64,000 nt of DNA from Triplophysa rosa (GCF_024868665.1 NC_079908.1:8258214-8322213), one strand, 5' to 3'. Numbered from the stretch's first letter, positions 11,262 through 23,271 are shown. Numbers and translations are program-made. Notes: generated by a model from the sequence alone, not told the origin.

Positions 11262-11457
11262 TTTTCACACTACGCTTAACCCCGGGTTATCATCATTCCA
11301 AACCCCGCTTTTAACCCCGGGTAAACAAACGTTTCACACTTGTAATTTTATCCCCGCATTTTACCAAGGGATATGAAGCCCTGATCCGAAGCAGGGTTAG
11401 CACCACTTTTGCAGGGTTAACCCTGCATTGCGGTGCCAAACGTGTGGAGTGTGAAAC
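11262..11457. mobile_element. MITE with TTTCACAC termini
   Basis: The left end TTTTCACAC is complemented by GTGTGAAA at the right end, about 196 bp apart. The interior contains several inverted CCCCGGGT/ACCCTG-type words. A related but less complete unit lies at 18417-18570. No coding capacity. The superfamily is not determined. Confidence 0.55.
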
Positions 11458-11619
11458 GAGGCAGGGGCAGAATGATACGACCAGACGCTAAGCAATGGAC
11501 ACCCAATCAAAAACTGAACAGCGCTTGCCTCATTTCACAAGCTGTGTAGAGTCACAGAAACTCCATGCGCCGTGTAAACAATCCTTTGAGTTTTTATTCA
11601 TTTCAACAGGAGGAACACT

Positions 11620-12165
11620 GAAACTGCGCTCGTTAAAATTACAAACGACCTGCTTATAGCATCTGATAAAGGTAACATCTCACTCCTAGTCCTGCTTGAC
11701 CTTAGTGCTGCGTTCGATGCTGTAGACCATAAAATACCTCTAGATCGCTTACACAATTATACCGGTATTCAGGGACAGGCACTACAATGGTTCAGATCTT
11801 ACTTATCAGACAGACATCAATTTGTCCATTTAAATGGGGAATCATCAAATCAAAAAGATGATACTCAGCTATATATCTCTTCAAGACCAGATGATTCCTT
11901 CCAACTATCCATATTGGCAGAGTGCATCGAAGATATAAAACATTGGATGACTTGTAATTTCCTTCTTTTAAATTCTAATAAAACTGAAATATTACTTATC
12001 GGACCAAAGACACGTGAGCAGAATATTTTGGATTATAACCTGCAAATTGAAGGCTGCACTGTTACTCCAACAAATACAGTTAAAGACCTAGGCGTTATAT
12101 TAGACAGCAACCTGTCATTTAGAAATCACATCAAAAATATACAGCAGTCAAAAATATTTGTATTA
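11620..12165 (+). pseudogene. L2/Rex-like LINE reverse transcriptase fragment with internal deletion
   Basis: The frame is open from about 11620 to 12240. It reads ETALVKITNDLL, then LLVLLDLSAAFDAVDH (palm motif A region), then QWFRSYLSDRHQFV, and jumps directly into DDTQLYISS (the active-site region normally written ADDTQLY), then NSNKTEILLIG and VKDLGVILDS. The roughly 40-50 residues that normally lie between HQFV and ADDTQ are missing, but the deletion keeps frame. Non-LTR retrotransposons of the L2/CR1/Rex type carry this arrangement. The last 25 codons before the stop do not look like LINE and are probably flank. The 5' and 3' ends of the element are absent. Confidence 0.85.
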
Positions 12166-12240
12166 TCTTTAATGAGCATCAGTATGCATACTTTGTTTTC
12201 ACTGTTTTGTCTGAATGCTAGTGTATGGCAACTGCCATAA

Positions 12241-12890
12241 TCTGCCATACGCAAACTCCGCCCCTGCCTTTAAGCCTAGTCTTAGACTAATTTAAATGTT
12301 ACAGGTGTCTTGATCGAAAAACAACTTTTTAAAAAACTGCCCCTAGTGTATTTAAAAAAAAAAAAAGAAGTCAACAGTTTTCCAGTCACAGAAAAGAGAG
12401 TTTACTTTTAGGAATATGATGACAAGACAAAAGTTGTTGTGAGACTTATAAAATGGCCAGGTCACAGTATATAAACACTACACGGAGACAAACAGGATGA
12501 GCTCTTGAATCTCAGGGTTACTATCTAACCCACTTTGAGGAAATATATCGTCACATACTTAATTCCCAAATAATTCACAATTGGACAGTGACCGCCAATA
12601 TTTCTTGGGTAACATGACAACTCTGTAATGTGTCAATAATTTTCCTCTGTAATATTTTAGAATTTGATTTTCAGCTTATAAAAATAATATTATTATATAA
12701 GTCCTTCTGTTAGATTCTGTAGAAAAGATCAAAGGCTTAACAGTAGCAAGTAAACAGTTTTACACTGTTCTGTATCGTGTTCGTATATCAGAAAATATGA
12801 TGCCTACTAATGTTTAAAAAATACAATGTACTTTTGACAAAATATTAATGCTGTAATCACCCTTTCTCTATGTTTTCTTTAGGGTCACAG
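12241..12890 (+). promoter_or_regulatory. upstream region of receptor 1 (GATGACAAG motif, TATA-like box, intron acceptor)
   Basis: Three pieces recur before the other receptors of the array: a GATGACAAG motif near 12417-12425, a TATATAAA box at 12468-12475, and a pyrimidine-rich TTTTCTTTAG acceptor ending at 12882, nine bases before the ATG. The likely arrangement is a non-coding first exon downstream of the TATA-like box, an intron, and a coding exon. The first-exon donor could not be fixed. An A-rich tract lies near 12352-12366. Confidence 0.5.
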
Positions 12891-13829
12891 ATGGACAACC
12901 TGACATTTAGATACAGCGTACTCTTAGTGGAAGGACTGAAAGTTACACCTCAGTCAAGCCAGCCTGCCTTTATCTTTCTTCTGATTGCTTATGTGGTTAT
13001 AATGATATTAAACATTGGGATTGTGATTCAGATCTTGGCAGAAAAAAGTTTACATGAGCCCATGCACATTCTGTTCTGCCATTTACCACTGAATGATGTG
13101 ATGGGGGCAACTGTTCTTTTACCACGCATGTTGAAGGATATTTTAACAGATCCCTCCGCGCGTTACATCACATACATGGAGTGTGTTTTTCAAGCTTTTT
13201 TTACTCATTTGTATGGAACAACATCTCACACTATACTCATGATCATGGCCTTTGACAGATATGTGGCCATATGTAATCCATTACGATATTCATCAATAAT
13301 GACTAACAAAATGATTGTGAAATTATCTGCAGGAGCCTGGGGTGTTGCATTACTTCTGGTGGGAATTCTGATCAGTCTGTCTGTACGTCTGTCTCACTGC
13401 AGATCAGTGGTACAAAATCACTTCTGTGACAATGCTTCACTGTTTAAACTGTCCTGTGAAAATGTGGTGATCAATAATGTGTATGGATTAAGCTTTACTG
13501 TCGTATTATTTACCTTGTCAATTGGGTGTACAGTAATGACATATCTCAGGATAGCGATTGTTTGCATAAAAAGCAAAAACAAATCAACAAACAGCAAAGC
13601 CATAAAAACCTGTGGCACTCATTTGGCGGTGTATTTAATCATGTTGATATCTGGATTAAACATTATTGTTCTTCATCGTTTCCCTGATTACACTGAAACC
13701 CGAAAGTTATCAAGTGTATTGTTCCATGTTATACCACCAGGCTTGAATCCTATAATATATGGTTTACAAGCTAAAGAAATAAGACAAAGCATTTTAACAA
13801 TTTTTAGGAATAAAGTCTATACTAAATAA
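12891..13829 (+). CDS. fish olfactory receptor 1 (class A GPCR)
   Basis: This is an intact 312-residue odorant receptor in one exon. It is a seven-pass G-protein-coupled receptor expected in the ciliary membrane of olfactory neurons, signalling through the olfactory G protein. The start is the ATG giving MDNLTF; an in-frame ATG 21 bases upstream (12870) lies on the other side of a likely splice acceptor, and the other three array members begin at this same position. Visible features: N-glycosylation site N3-L-T, PMHILFCHLPLND at 58-69, C98 and C179 as the probable extracellular disulfide, MAFDRYVAICNP at 119-130, KAIKTCGTHLAVYL at 236-249, and PPGLNPIIYGLQ at 282-293. It is the most diverged of the four receptors in this window. 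The ligand cannot be read from sequence. Confidence 0.95.
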   Translation: MDNLTFRYSVLLVEGLKVTPQSSQPAFIFLLIAYVVIMILNIGIVIQILAEKSLHEPMHILFCHLPLNDVMGATVLLPRMLKDILTDPSARYITYMECVFQAFFTHLYGTTSHTILMIMAFDRYVAICNPLRYSSIMTNKMIVKLSAGAWGVALLLVGILISLSVRLSHCRSVVQNHFCDNASLFKLSCENVVINNVYGLSFTVVLFTLSIGCTVMTYLRIAIVCIKSKNKSTNSKAIKTCGTHLAVYLIMLISGLNIIVLHRFPDYTETRKLSSVLFHVIPPGLNPIIYGLQAKEIRQSILTIFRNKVYTK

Positions 13830-15829
13830 TGATAACATATTTATCCAATCATAAAATGAAGCAGTCAATGTAACGACGCGTAGAGATTTTCAAATGCAAA
13901 CGTGCAAAAGGGGAACGTACCATACCATTCATTTTTGTATATGCACGTCTTATAAATATTTACATGTAAGTTAAATATGTGGACATATTCCATATGGATT
14001 AGTCATAAGAAGTCTTGATCAAGAAAAATGAATTTTGCGTCTGAATTTTGTCCAGTTTACATAAGGGAAAAATATTGTCAAAGCTTCACTCGATCACCCA
14101 CTTAAATGTGTTAAACTACATTACTTGAGTCATTGTGTTTGGACTACATGAATGTTGTAAAAACCGAAACGAATTGTGTGAAAAAGTTTCTTTTTTTTAA
14201 ATTAAGTCTGTTGAAAAAATGACTGAACTGAACTAGTTCATGAACTACTGTACATCAAACATGTAATCCCTGTTTGTAGTTTTTTACAGGATACAGGCCA
14301 GAGGCCACCAGGCACAAAGACCTCAGGCCTCTTAACCCCCCCCCATAAATCTTATATGTGCACATAAATATAATCAATTCAATAGTTGAATTAAACTTAA
14401 TAAATGTATGATCTATTACGTTTCTCCTGATGTCTTTATGTACTGTAGGCCTATTGTTTTCTCATTGTGCAAAATAAACAAACCAATATTAATGGCAGTG
14501 TTGCACAAATGAAAATTTAGTTAGAACCTACTATATAGAAAAATTATCAGTGCTAAACTGAAACTCATCACATGAGCAACCATCATCTGTTCTGGTAAGT
14601 AAAAAATGAAACATTCATTTTCAAAATGATGCACTACTAGAGAATTACGTTGATAACAAAAAAGGTCATGGCTTCGATTGGAACAAGCAAGATAAAATGT
14701 ACAGCCTGAATGCAGTTAAGTCACTTTGGATAAAAGAGTTTAAATACAGTTGGACAGTGACCACAATTATTTATAGGGCAAAGACAAAAGTAAAATTATT
14801 AAATAACAATATAATGTTACTGAAAGCTGATATTTTTTAGTATCTTTACGATGTTAGTGCAAATGAGCTTTGGTATTCTTGTCCCAAAATAGGGTGATAA
14901 TTATAAATCCGTTACAGCAGTAAAACATTTGAATGATATGGTAAAATTATTAAAATCATTACCTTTTTCCAGTATCTTAAAGTGAACAAGCTGTGTTCTG
15001 ATAATGTGTATTTCATATAACTTAAATGATATCACATTAAGCATCAAAGAGATGTGTACACAATTATTAAGCCTTATTAAACCTAAATGAATGCTTGACA
15101 ATCAGTTCCGGATGACAATAAATCATAACCATCAATAACTGGAGCCAAAACGTTTCTTTACTCCACGTAAAAAGTATGAAAGTTAATTATGAAATTAATT
15201 GAGAACTGATTTTTTTCCCCAGAAAACTGCTGCTCGACCACGGGCGATTCTAGGTTTTCAATATTATGGGGGCTCAGCCTCCAGAGATATATATACTGTA
15301 TATTACAAGGATATACATATACACATATACATATACATGGTGAAAGACGAAAAAGGGTTATAGCATACAAACAAGTTTAACACTGCTTTGTTGTTAAAAA
15401 AATGAAAAACTTTTCTGTTTAATATACAGTAATTTCATTTTTAGTTTAGTTTTTCTGAGCAAAAAATAAATATCACGCATTTTCCCCTGATTTACAGAAG
15501 TCGCCAAATAAAATGTAATTCAGTGTAACAATCTTGTCAGGCATATTTACAACAAAAATCTATATATGACATTAAGACTAATTACGTTCATGCTAATTAG
15601 TTGTAATTTTACATTTTTTTAAATGTGCCACTATCCTAGGTTATGCCCATTTGTCAATAAGATTTTTTTTACTCATTTAAAGCACAATAAAACGTAATAT
15701 GCTCCCTTACTCTTTTATATATGTTAATATGTACAAGTCAGATTAAGCATGTTGTTTGAATTTGTGCATAAATATATGCCATCAGCACATTGGTTCAAAA
15801 TAAACATCAACATCAATAAAAAATGGGTC
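13830..15829. other. AT-rich intergenic, nothing recognised
   Basis: Two kilobases between receptor 1 and a Tc1 remnant. It holds a C-run at 14336-14344 and TA/CA-rich microsatellite-like text near 15288-15340. The short frames are explained by low complexity. Confidence 0.5.
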
Positions 15830-16283
15830 ACTGAACACAAAATCAAGATCCTGCCATAGCCATCCCAGTTCCCTGACCCGAACCCTATAGAAAATGAGTG
15901 ATATGAACTGAAGAAGAGGGAGGACCAACATTTGAAGGATCTGGAGAAATTCTTTATGGAGGAATGGACTCAGATGACTCTCAATGTAATCTCAAACCTC
16001 ATCAGACTGAAAAGAAAACACTCAGAGCTGATTTTCTTATAAATTAAGGTTGCAGGGTGAATTGAATACAAGGGTGCCAATAATTGTGGCCAACATATAT
16101 GGAAGAAAAACTTTTTTTTCTCAATGTGATATTCCCCCCACTTCAAATTGTTTTCCTTCAATGAAATGTTGGAATATTGTAGATTTTTTAAATAAAAGAT
16201 TAAAAGGAGAAACAATGCAGATTTATTTTTATAGCCTTCTTTGCTCATATTTACCAAGGGTGCCAATAATGGTGAACAGGACT
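15830..16283 (+). pseudogene. Tc1/mariner transposase 3' remnant
   Basis: Read on the + strand the sequence gives PSQFPDPNPIEN (the conserved region around the third catalytic residue of Tc1 transposases), then ELKKRE, LEKFFMEEWTQM and NLIRLKRKH, interrupted by stops. The unit ends near 16283 in GGTGCCAATAAT...GACTGTA, the style of a Tc1 terminus. Only the last third of the transposase is present. Confidence 0.75.
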
Positions 16284-16291
16284 GTAAATAC

Positions 16292-16292
16292 A

Positions 16293-16339
<47 letters not shown>

Positions 16340-16341
16340 TA
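16292..16341. repeat. compound (TA)n(CA)n microsatellite
   Basis: A run of alternating TA of roughly 30 bp passes straight into (AC)n and ends ACATATG. It directly follows the Tc1 terminus. Confidence 0.9.
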
Positions 16342-17190
16342 TGTAGCCACGCTCTAAGCACCACATACTATACACATCACTAAAATAAATAATTAAGAAA
16401 GAATATGCACAGAATAAAGACAAGTTATTATTAAAATTAATATCACATTAATCGATCAGTCTTCAGCATTTATAATTCAAAGTGACAACAACTGCTACAA
16501 ATCCATATAATAAATGTCAAAATCAACTGCTGAGTCATTATGTAGTAGAAAGAATAACTTGATGTGATGTTTCCCTGCAATTCATTCTGATTAGCACTAG
16601 CGCTGTCACTCCCGTGCATGACTGCGTGTTCTTCTATCACATCCACAATATGTTTTAAATTAATAATAAAATACTGAAGCCTCTGAAAAACGACAAAGAG
16701 CTCCAAGGTACACTTTTGTTTACTCGGAACTCAGAACAATGAAAAACACAGCCGCACCAGGCTGAACTAACTCTATCTGCCCGTCGTCTTTCCGGGGCTC
16801 TCAAAACTACCATCAGCTCTCTATAACTAGGTGCAGAAATAAAAAACAACACTTCATTATGAATGACACATTTCTGTGTGCTACAATATTATCATGATAA
16901 TTTTCTAAAGCTAGTTAACGGTGTGACAAGGGGTGATATGATATGACGCAGACAAAACTTTTTACTTTTTATTAAGCTGCACTGAAACTGTCATTTTGAC
17001 CTTCAACCTTTTGGAGTCCATTGAAGTCCACTATATGGAGAAAAATCCTGGAATGTTTTCATCAAAAACCTTAATTTCTTTTCGACTAAAGAAAAAAATA
17101 CATAAACATCTTGGATGACAACAGGGGTGAGTGAATTATCATGAAAATGTAAGTTGAAAGTGGACGATTCCTTTAAGGAGGCTTCTAGGT
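16342..17190. other. intergenic, nothing recognised
   Basis: No supported gene. Short frames only. Confidence 0.4.
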
Positions 17191-17553
17191 ATTCGGCTGT
17201 TTAGTCTGACGTCACGCACCACCATATATGGAAGGTCATATACTGTTTCCGGGTCCAAACGCTCAATAAAAAGCTATAGGCAAACAACAAAAACGATCCT
17301 AACCTTTATCTTCATAACGAAATCCCACATGGCCAGTCAGTGATTCATTTTTCATAATTTATTCAAATATTGATGTCGGAGATTCCGCAAGCCTGGAGAA
17401 GTGTATACTGTGAGTTAATAAATGATCCACTTAAATATGCGATGTGAGTAAACAGTGCTCATTAACAGCTGTTTAAACTGTGGACCCGCTTGAAATGAGT
17501 AGATGCTTGGACCCGGAAACGGTATTCCTTACGTCACCACTTAACAACCGAAT
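17191..17553. mobile_element. MITE family A, copy 1 (ATTCGG termini), uninterrupted
   Basis: The left end ATTCGGCTGTTTAGTCTGACG and the complement of the right end (ATTCGGTTGTTAAGTGGTGACG) form imperfect 20-bp inverted repeats. The 363-bp interior, including ATATATGGAAGGTCATATACT, CCAAACGCTCAATAA and GTAAACAGTGCTCAT, recurs at 51089-51965. Here the site GTGAGTTAATAAATG is intact; in the second copy it holds a 524-bp insertion. The terminal duplication is not clear. Confidence 0.75.
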
Positions 17554-17634
17554 TATATGTCCCTGCGCCCCAATTCGCATACTATCCATCCTAAATAGTG
17601 TCCAAAATAGAATTAGTATGTTTTCATTACATTT

Positions 17635-17822
17635 ACATTTGGCAGACGCTTTTATCCAAAGCGACTTACAAGTAGGGTGCAGTGGGCAGTTATTACTGCA
17701 GAGCAAACAGGGGTAAGGTGCCTTGCTCAAGGGCACTTCAGTCATTTCCTGGTGGCACTGAGAATTGAACCAGCAACCTTCTGGCTACAAGTCCAACTCT
17801 CTAACCACTAGGCCACAACTGA
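17635..17822 (+). repeat. V-SINE-like dispersed repeat, copy 1
   Basis: Contains the teleost-wide word GCAGACGCTTTTATCCAAAG followed by CGACTTACA, then GGTGCCTTGCTCAAGGGCAC and CTCTCTAACCACTAGGCCAC. A second, more diverged copy is at 55358-55512. From memory this family is placed with vertebrate SINE-type repeats. It has no coding capacity. Confidence 0.7.
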
Positions 17823-18416
17823 TGACTTACTTCTTTAAATGGGTTAAAAATTTGGTGGGCTGTTTAAATCTGTCAGCATACACAACATATAAAATCCATA
17901 GTTATTAGATGAGGAGTCTGACATCAAACTTACCTATACGATATTGTTTAAGGCAGGACACTTAATGTACTGTTCAATTTTGAGATGTTGGTCTATTTTG
18001 CTTTCTTCTTTTGCTCTATTGGAAAGGACATTTCCAAAATATACCCTCATCTGTTCCATCTGCATTGCCTGACAAATGTATGCAAGTAAGCACATTTTAA
18101 TTTCTTAACGCCTGATTTGCACATCAATGACAATTCTGATGACATTATTAATTTTACTGTATTCTGCTGTCGTTTCTCCATTAAGTTAGCATGTATGCTA
18201 ATTATATACTGCCTTAGCTAAACTTTAGCTACCTCATTATCTCATAAGTGATGGATGTTAGCAAAATGCGTTTTGTCTTTTGGATAATTAGCTGTGAATC
18301 CGAGGCACACACTAGTATGTTCATCACCACTCACCTCCACACCAAGACAAACGCGACTGGAAAGGAGGGAGGGCTTCACTTCTGCGGTTCTCTGCCTGAT
18401 GTGCCAAACAATAGGG
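17823..18416. other. intergenic, nothing recognised
   Basis: AT-rich sequence without a supported gene. Confidence 0.4.
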
Positions 18417-18582
18417 CTTTTCACACTTGAAATCGTTGACTCTGGTTATTCTTAACCCCAGGTAAACAGAATCCTGGGATTCACATTTCATACTGCTTAT
18501 AATTTACCAGGGGTTAAGGGATAACCCTGGGTTTTCATAACTTGATGTTTCACACTGTACATCACTAAACCCTGGGTTGTCA
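18417..18582. mobile_element. MITE related to the 11.3-kb unit
   Basis: Starts GGGCTTTTCACACTTGAA and carries repeated CCCTGGG and GGGTTA words like the unit at 11262-11457. The right terminus is not clear; the unit may be truncated near 18582. Confidence 0.4.
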
Positions 18583-18949
18583 CGGTTCATGTGTTCACTG
18601 ACTCATTCTCGCTCTCTCTGTGTATGTGTGTCTGTGATCGTGCTGATGAGTCGATCAGGGTCAGCTGTGGCTCATCAGCACGGCTATTCAAGAACCAGGC
18701 TTTCCGTCCCTTGTTGTCAGATCGTTGGAGTTCCTACCGTGTTCCTGGTTGTGTTCGAGTTTCCCTGTTCCTGTTCTTCGTCTCCTGGATAAATACTGCA
18801 GCATCAAACTGACTGAATAAAAATAGTGCGTGGTCCCTTTAAATAACCGAATACCTTGTCCGCATCCGGCTAAAAATGACGCCTCGCAAATCGTTTTTGG
18901 CTGTTTTATATGGAATTTAAATGGACCCAAAACTCACGCGCATGGAATC

Positions 18950-19189
18950 CGCGCGCGCACGCGCTATGCAAACGCGCATAATGATAACCACGCGCGGAAA
19001 GCTGCTCCGCGAGGGCGCATTTAAACTCCGCGAGCGAGCAGAACAGTATCCGCAAGCGGAAAAGAATCCTCGCGCGGGCGCATTTCTGCTCCGCGAGCAA
19101 AAACTCAGTCCGCGAGCAGAGGCTTTGACGAGCGCGCGCGCGATTCTCTCTACGCGCTCGCAACTGCTCATCACTCGCTCGATCTTCAA
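18950..19189 (+). repeat. GC/CpG-rich subterminal repeats of the large transposon
   Basis: This is a sharp GC-rich island in AT-rich DNA. CTCCGCGAG-type words recur near 19005, 19025 and 19089, with GGGCGCATTT twice (near 19013 and 19076) and many CGCG dinucleotides. It abuts the 61-bp inverted terminal sequence on the outside. Subterminal repeats of this kind commonly bind transposases. The mirror copy should lie on the other side of the element, where the assembly has a gap. Long frames through this stretch are composition artefacts. Confidence 0.6.
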
Positions 19190-19250
19190 GCTGACTTTTG
19201 AGACTTTGGGGGCGGGACAGGTGACTGATGACTCCGCATCTGTGATTGGT
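19190..19250 (+). mobile_element. left inverted terminal segment of the two-gene transposon
   Basis: This 61-bp sequence, GCTGACTTTTGAGACTTTGG onward, is found without mismatch in inverted orientation at 26431-26491. The two arms bracket both genes of the element (19342-22973 on + and 26369-23272 on -). The true outer tip lies further left, probably including the GC-rich repeats; it cannot be fixed because the right-hand mirror is lost in the gap. Perfect identity implies a recent insertion or gene conversion. Confidence 0.9.
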
Positions 19251-19341
19251 TGTTTGGTTTGATCGGTGACATGATTCTCTCGTTCAATTCCAGTCACTAT
19301 AAGTTAGGTAGAGAAGACACTACACGTTTTGTGGGATCATC

Positions 19342-22300
19342 ATGTCAGAGCAGGTAATTAATTTATGTTAAATACATGGTCTTTTATCGTGTTTAATCCA
19401 TGCAATAAACTGCACCCACAGAACGCCTGGAGATATGTGCCCGGTTTCACAGACAAAGATTAAGGCTAGTCCCTGTCTAAAATTAATATATCTTGCCCAG
19501 AAATACATTGAAATATATCAGTGCCATTGTTTTGTCTCGAGATGCACACCAGCAATGTATTTTTCTAATTCATTTTTATAAAAGCGACATAAATATCTTA
19601 ATTCAACTAAAGCTTTGTCTTGGTTTAAGCTAAACCGTGTCTGTGAAACCGGGCCATGGTGTTCAGGCAGGCCTGGGTAGGCAATTTTTAAAGGTATTGA
19701 TTTTGTTTACTGTTTAATATAGTTGATAGTAAAGTATAGTTCAGATAAAATCACCTTGCAAAGGTTTGCACAGGGCCTTATTAAAGTTTGATAAAGCTAA
19801 CTTGGCTGACTACGTTAACCTTTAACCCTTCAAACTGTTTATGGTTAAGTTAGTCTCACTAGCCTCAAGTGTGCTATTTCTTTTATAAAACTGTTAATGT
19901 AACAACACAAAACAAATAATAAAGTCAAAGAACATGTATCAATGCATGAATTTAAATTACTAAAAGCCTTCATTCCACTGGAAAAATAGTCCCTGGCTGA
20001 CTGTGACCCTGCATGTGTAAATTCAGCTAAAGTATTTTTTGTGGTTTACTGTTTTCTACATAGATTGTTCTTTACATATGATAATTTTGTGACTATATCC
20101 ATGATTGTTTAATATTGACTAAGACCGGATACGTCAGAGTTTGAAATCAAAGTGAAATTTTTTTTTTTAATCAAATTTTCATGCTGCTAATCTGATAATT
20201 AGATTGATGTTTAGCCTGGATTTTGTATACATAGCCTATGTTTATGTTTACGACAGGACTATGTTTTACTCAAAACACATAGAGATCATGTCACACCACA
20301 TCTACTAGGTGCAAAACAAGGGACTAGAGAATTATATAAAAAATTAACCAGTTGAACATTTTCATGGTTTTAAACCTCTTTCAACTTTTGAACAGTGATT
20401 TGTGTGTTACAACATGGACATTGATCTTGACACCTTTTCTTTGTTCTGTCAACAGATGAAACATCACCTTTTGGAAAATCTTTTGCAAAAGTTACAGCAG
20501 GCATTCAGCGCAACAGCACTGGATTTGGATTACGTGGAGTTTCTTTGTCGTCAGGTGCTGTATATTCTGGAGGCCCTATCTAATCACATACAAGTACCCC
20601 CTGTTATCACCCAGGCTTTGCAAGAGCTCTTTGACCTTGTGAGGGCACAAGTGGAATGTCCAGCCCCATGTGTCAGAGTGGAAGTTGCTGGCACCACAGG
20701 ACTTCCAAAAATTTTGGTTGAGGAACAACGCCTGAAAGAAATGCTCCATGCTCACCTTCCTGTGCGCTGCATAGCTACACTGATGGGTGTTTCAAGGAAC
20801 ACAATTTTCAGACGCATGAAAGTATATGAGCTCTCTGTTAGGGACATGTACAGTTCTATCAGTGATGAAGAACTGGACATTTTGGTTGCTTCTGTCAAGA
20901 ATGATTTACCAAATGCAGGCTACAGGATGGTCAGAGGAAGACTGGAGTCATTGGGCCACAGGGTTCAGTGGAGAAGAGTTGCAGCCTCTATGCATAGAAT
21001 TGATTCTATGGGCATCATCTCAAGGTTGTCAAATCTTGGCTGTGTTGTGCGCAGAGTGTACTCTGTACCAGGGCCCTTGTCTCTGGTACATGTGGACACA
21101 AACCACAAGTTAATAAGGTTTGTATTTGTAAGTGAAGTTTAATATATAAATACATTTGCATGTTTCTTTTATGAATGTTTAATATTAATTGCCTCCCAGA
21201 TACAATATTGTGATATTTGGAGGAGTGGACGGTTTCTCCAGAAAGTTAAATGGCTGATACTGTATTTTAGTAATTCTACTTGTTGTGCTCTGACTAAACA
21301 TTTTGTAGTCTTCTGGGACACATGCGTGCACACAACTTGGATGCTTTTTAATTGGTTTCACATTTTGTTTTGCCTTTTGTAGATATTGTACTTGAATGCA
21401 GCCACAAATAACCGTGCAGCAACGGCATTTTCATTCTTTCTGGAGGCAACTCAGTTGCATGGTTTACCCTCAAGGTAGTGTATTTTAAATGGTTACAAAG
21501 CTACACTCCTCTCCGTATATAATTAGGCTGAGAAAAAATCATAATGTTCTATAACTGCTTGATCTTACACTCTAGAAACAGATAAATCTGAACTTTGAGT
21601 TGAGTTTCCTTGAAGCAAAAGGTTGTCAAGAAATACTTATTCTGTTGAAAAATATTTTACAAACTCAACTTTTTATATACTTTGTGCACCCTTACTTTTC
21701 CAGATTACAGCATTAAACTGTTCCCTTTAGAAGTTCATGTAAAGGAAGACATTATGTTTTAGATTATGCCTCCATAATTACACTTGCAAAATCCTTGTGG
21801 GACATTTTTGGCTCATCCCACATTTGAATATACAGTGGGTTTGAGAACTTGTATGGCCATTCAATGAAAAACATTTGTTCAAAAAAAGTTAATGCTTTTT
21901 TTTCTTGAGGATGTTAATTTGTCAGAGCCTTAATCAAATGTATAAATACTTTTTCTCTGTTTATTCCACTATTATTGTTGTGATTTCAGGGTAAGAGCTG
22001 ACCAGGGAGTGGAGAACGTAGATATTGCTCGGTTTATGTTCACTGTCCGTGGCAATAATCGGGGAAGCTTCATCTCAGGAAAAAGCGTCCACAACCAAAG
22101 GTACAATTCATATTTCTTTCACAGCTTTCCTAGTAATCACTTTGAGTTTCCATTACTAACACTACATTAGTAACATTATATTTCCATAATATCAAGTTCT
22201 ACATGTAGAATGTACTAGCAGTTCAAGCTTTGGGTGTAAGGTATGACATTGCCAAACACAATTATACCACATATTCATGAGTTTGTTCTATTTTTGAAAA

Positions 22301-22973
22301 ATTGCCTGTTTGATACAGTCATGATTTTTTAATTTATTATTTATTTTAACACCCAATAGGATAGAACGGTTATGGCGGGATGTGTGGATCTCTGTATCTT
22401 CAAAGTACTACAACCTTCTGCACTCTCTTGAGGAAGATGGCCTCCTGGACATTTCATGTACAGATGACTTATTTTGTGTGCATTATGCATTTCTTCCAAG
22501 AATCAAAAGAGGCTTGGAGATATTTACTGAAGGCTGGAATCACCATCCACTTCGCACTGAGGGAAACCAGACTCCAACACAGATCTGGGAGATTGCACAG
22601 ATGCTGAACACTAATGTACATTCTGAGAACCTTGAGGTAAGAGTGTAAATGCATTGACTTGATGTATTAAATGTAAACATCATTTTTTTAATATCTATAT
22701 TAAATACTTTTACAATGGCAAAGCATTGATTTGTGACTTTTTAAACATTTATAGGACCTGCAAGAACCAGACATTGACTGGGAGACTGCTGTAGACTTTG
22801 AGCGTCTTGACACAGAAAGTGGTATTGTAGTGCCTGAATATGAATGCCCTCTGACTGTGGAAATGATGAATGAACTTCAGACTTTGGTTGATCCAACTGA
22901 CCCAAGCCTTACTGATGAACAGCTATACATTGTCTGCTATGAACACATAAAACTACTGCGGACACAAAGCTAA
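19342..22973 (+). CDS. seven-exon DDE integrase-like transposase
   Basis: Proposed exons: 19342-19353, 20456-21117, 21200-21245, 21383-21474, 21990-22100, 22360-22636, 22755-22973; total 1419 bases, 472 residues. Six GT/AG introns are visible except the exon-3 donor, which reads AAAG|TT, one G short of a normal site. Residues 107-126 form a helix-turn-helix ([17 protein letters not shown]) and 156-188 a second region ([21 protein letters not shown]), the layout of IS3-type transposases. The catalytic core shows D218 (VHVDTNHK), D275 (VRADQGVEN) and E310 (RIERLWRD), a DD34E spacing. GGVDGFSR and [13 protein letters not shown] are further conserved blocks. It should cut and join DNA ends in the nucleus. 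I recall similar proteins from the IS3EU-type eukaryotic transposons, but that assignment is unverified. The partner gene converges from the other strand. Confidence 0.8.
19440..19653. mobile_element. MITE nested in intron 1 of the integrase gene
   Basis: The left end CCCGGTTTCACAGACA (19440-19455) is repeated perfectly inverted at 19638-19653. The unit is 214 bp, with AAGGCTAG/TTAAGCT-type words inside. A diverged relative without the same sharp ends is visible near 49905-50040. The insertion sits between exons 1 and 2 and leaves the splice sites alone. Confidence 0.8.
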
Positions 22974-23080
22974 CCTCTGTAGCTCTAACAATCCCATCAG
23001 TGGACTGGACTCTGTTTTTTTATTGCATTTTAATACTACATCTTCATCGATCATTACATGTTCAGTAAATGTATCAAGAA

Positions 23081-23086
23081 AATAAA
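23081..23086 (+). promoter_or_regulatory. polyadenylation signal AATAAA of the integrase-like gene
   Basis: AATAAA lies 108 bases after the TAA stop at 22971-22973. It is about 190 bases before the stop codon of the convergent gene, so the two transcripts very likely overlap or end within the same 300-bp strip. Confidence 0.6.
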
Positions 23087-23271
23087 GTACATGAAACATT
23101 TTAAATTCTTTAGGAACATGTGAGCACCGAAATAATGCTTTGGTATAGCATAAACTGCTCAACAATAAAAACATATGAATGCATGCAACTTGTACTTAAC
23201 ACTGTGTTGGAATTTTGCAAACATCAATTTTTAAACTTGAACAATGACACAGCAGGTGAGCTGGAGCATCC

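Noticed and set aside
12870..12890. Upstream ATG for receptor 1 (adds MFSLGSQ)
   Set aside because: A TTTTCTTTAG acceptor lies between this ATG and the conserved MDNLTF start; the other receptors start at the equivalent ATG.
15970..16423. Frames of 64-126 codons on both strands with YIYIYIY or HTHTH runs
   Set aside because: They are translations of the TA/CA microsatellite and the Tc1 tail.
18906..19297. Arg/Ala-rich frames of 85-126 codons on both strands
   Set aside because: Caused by CGCG-rich subterminal repeats of the large transposon; both strands and several frames are open at once.
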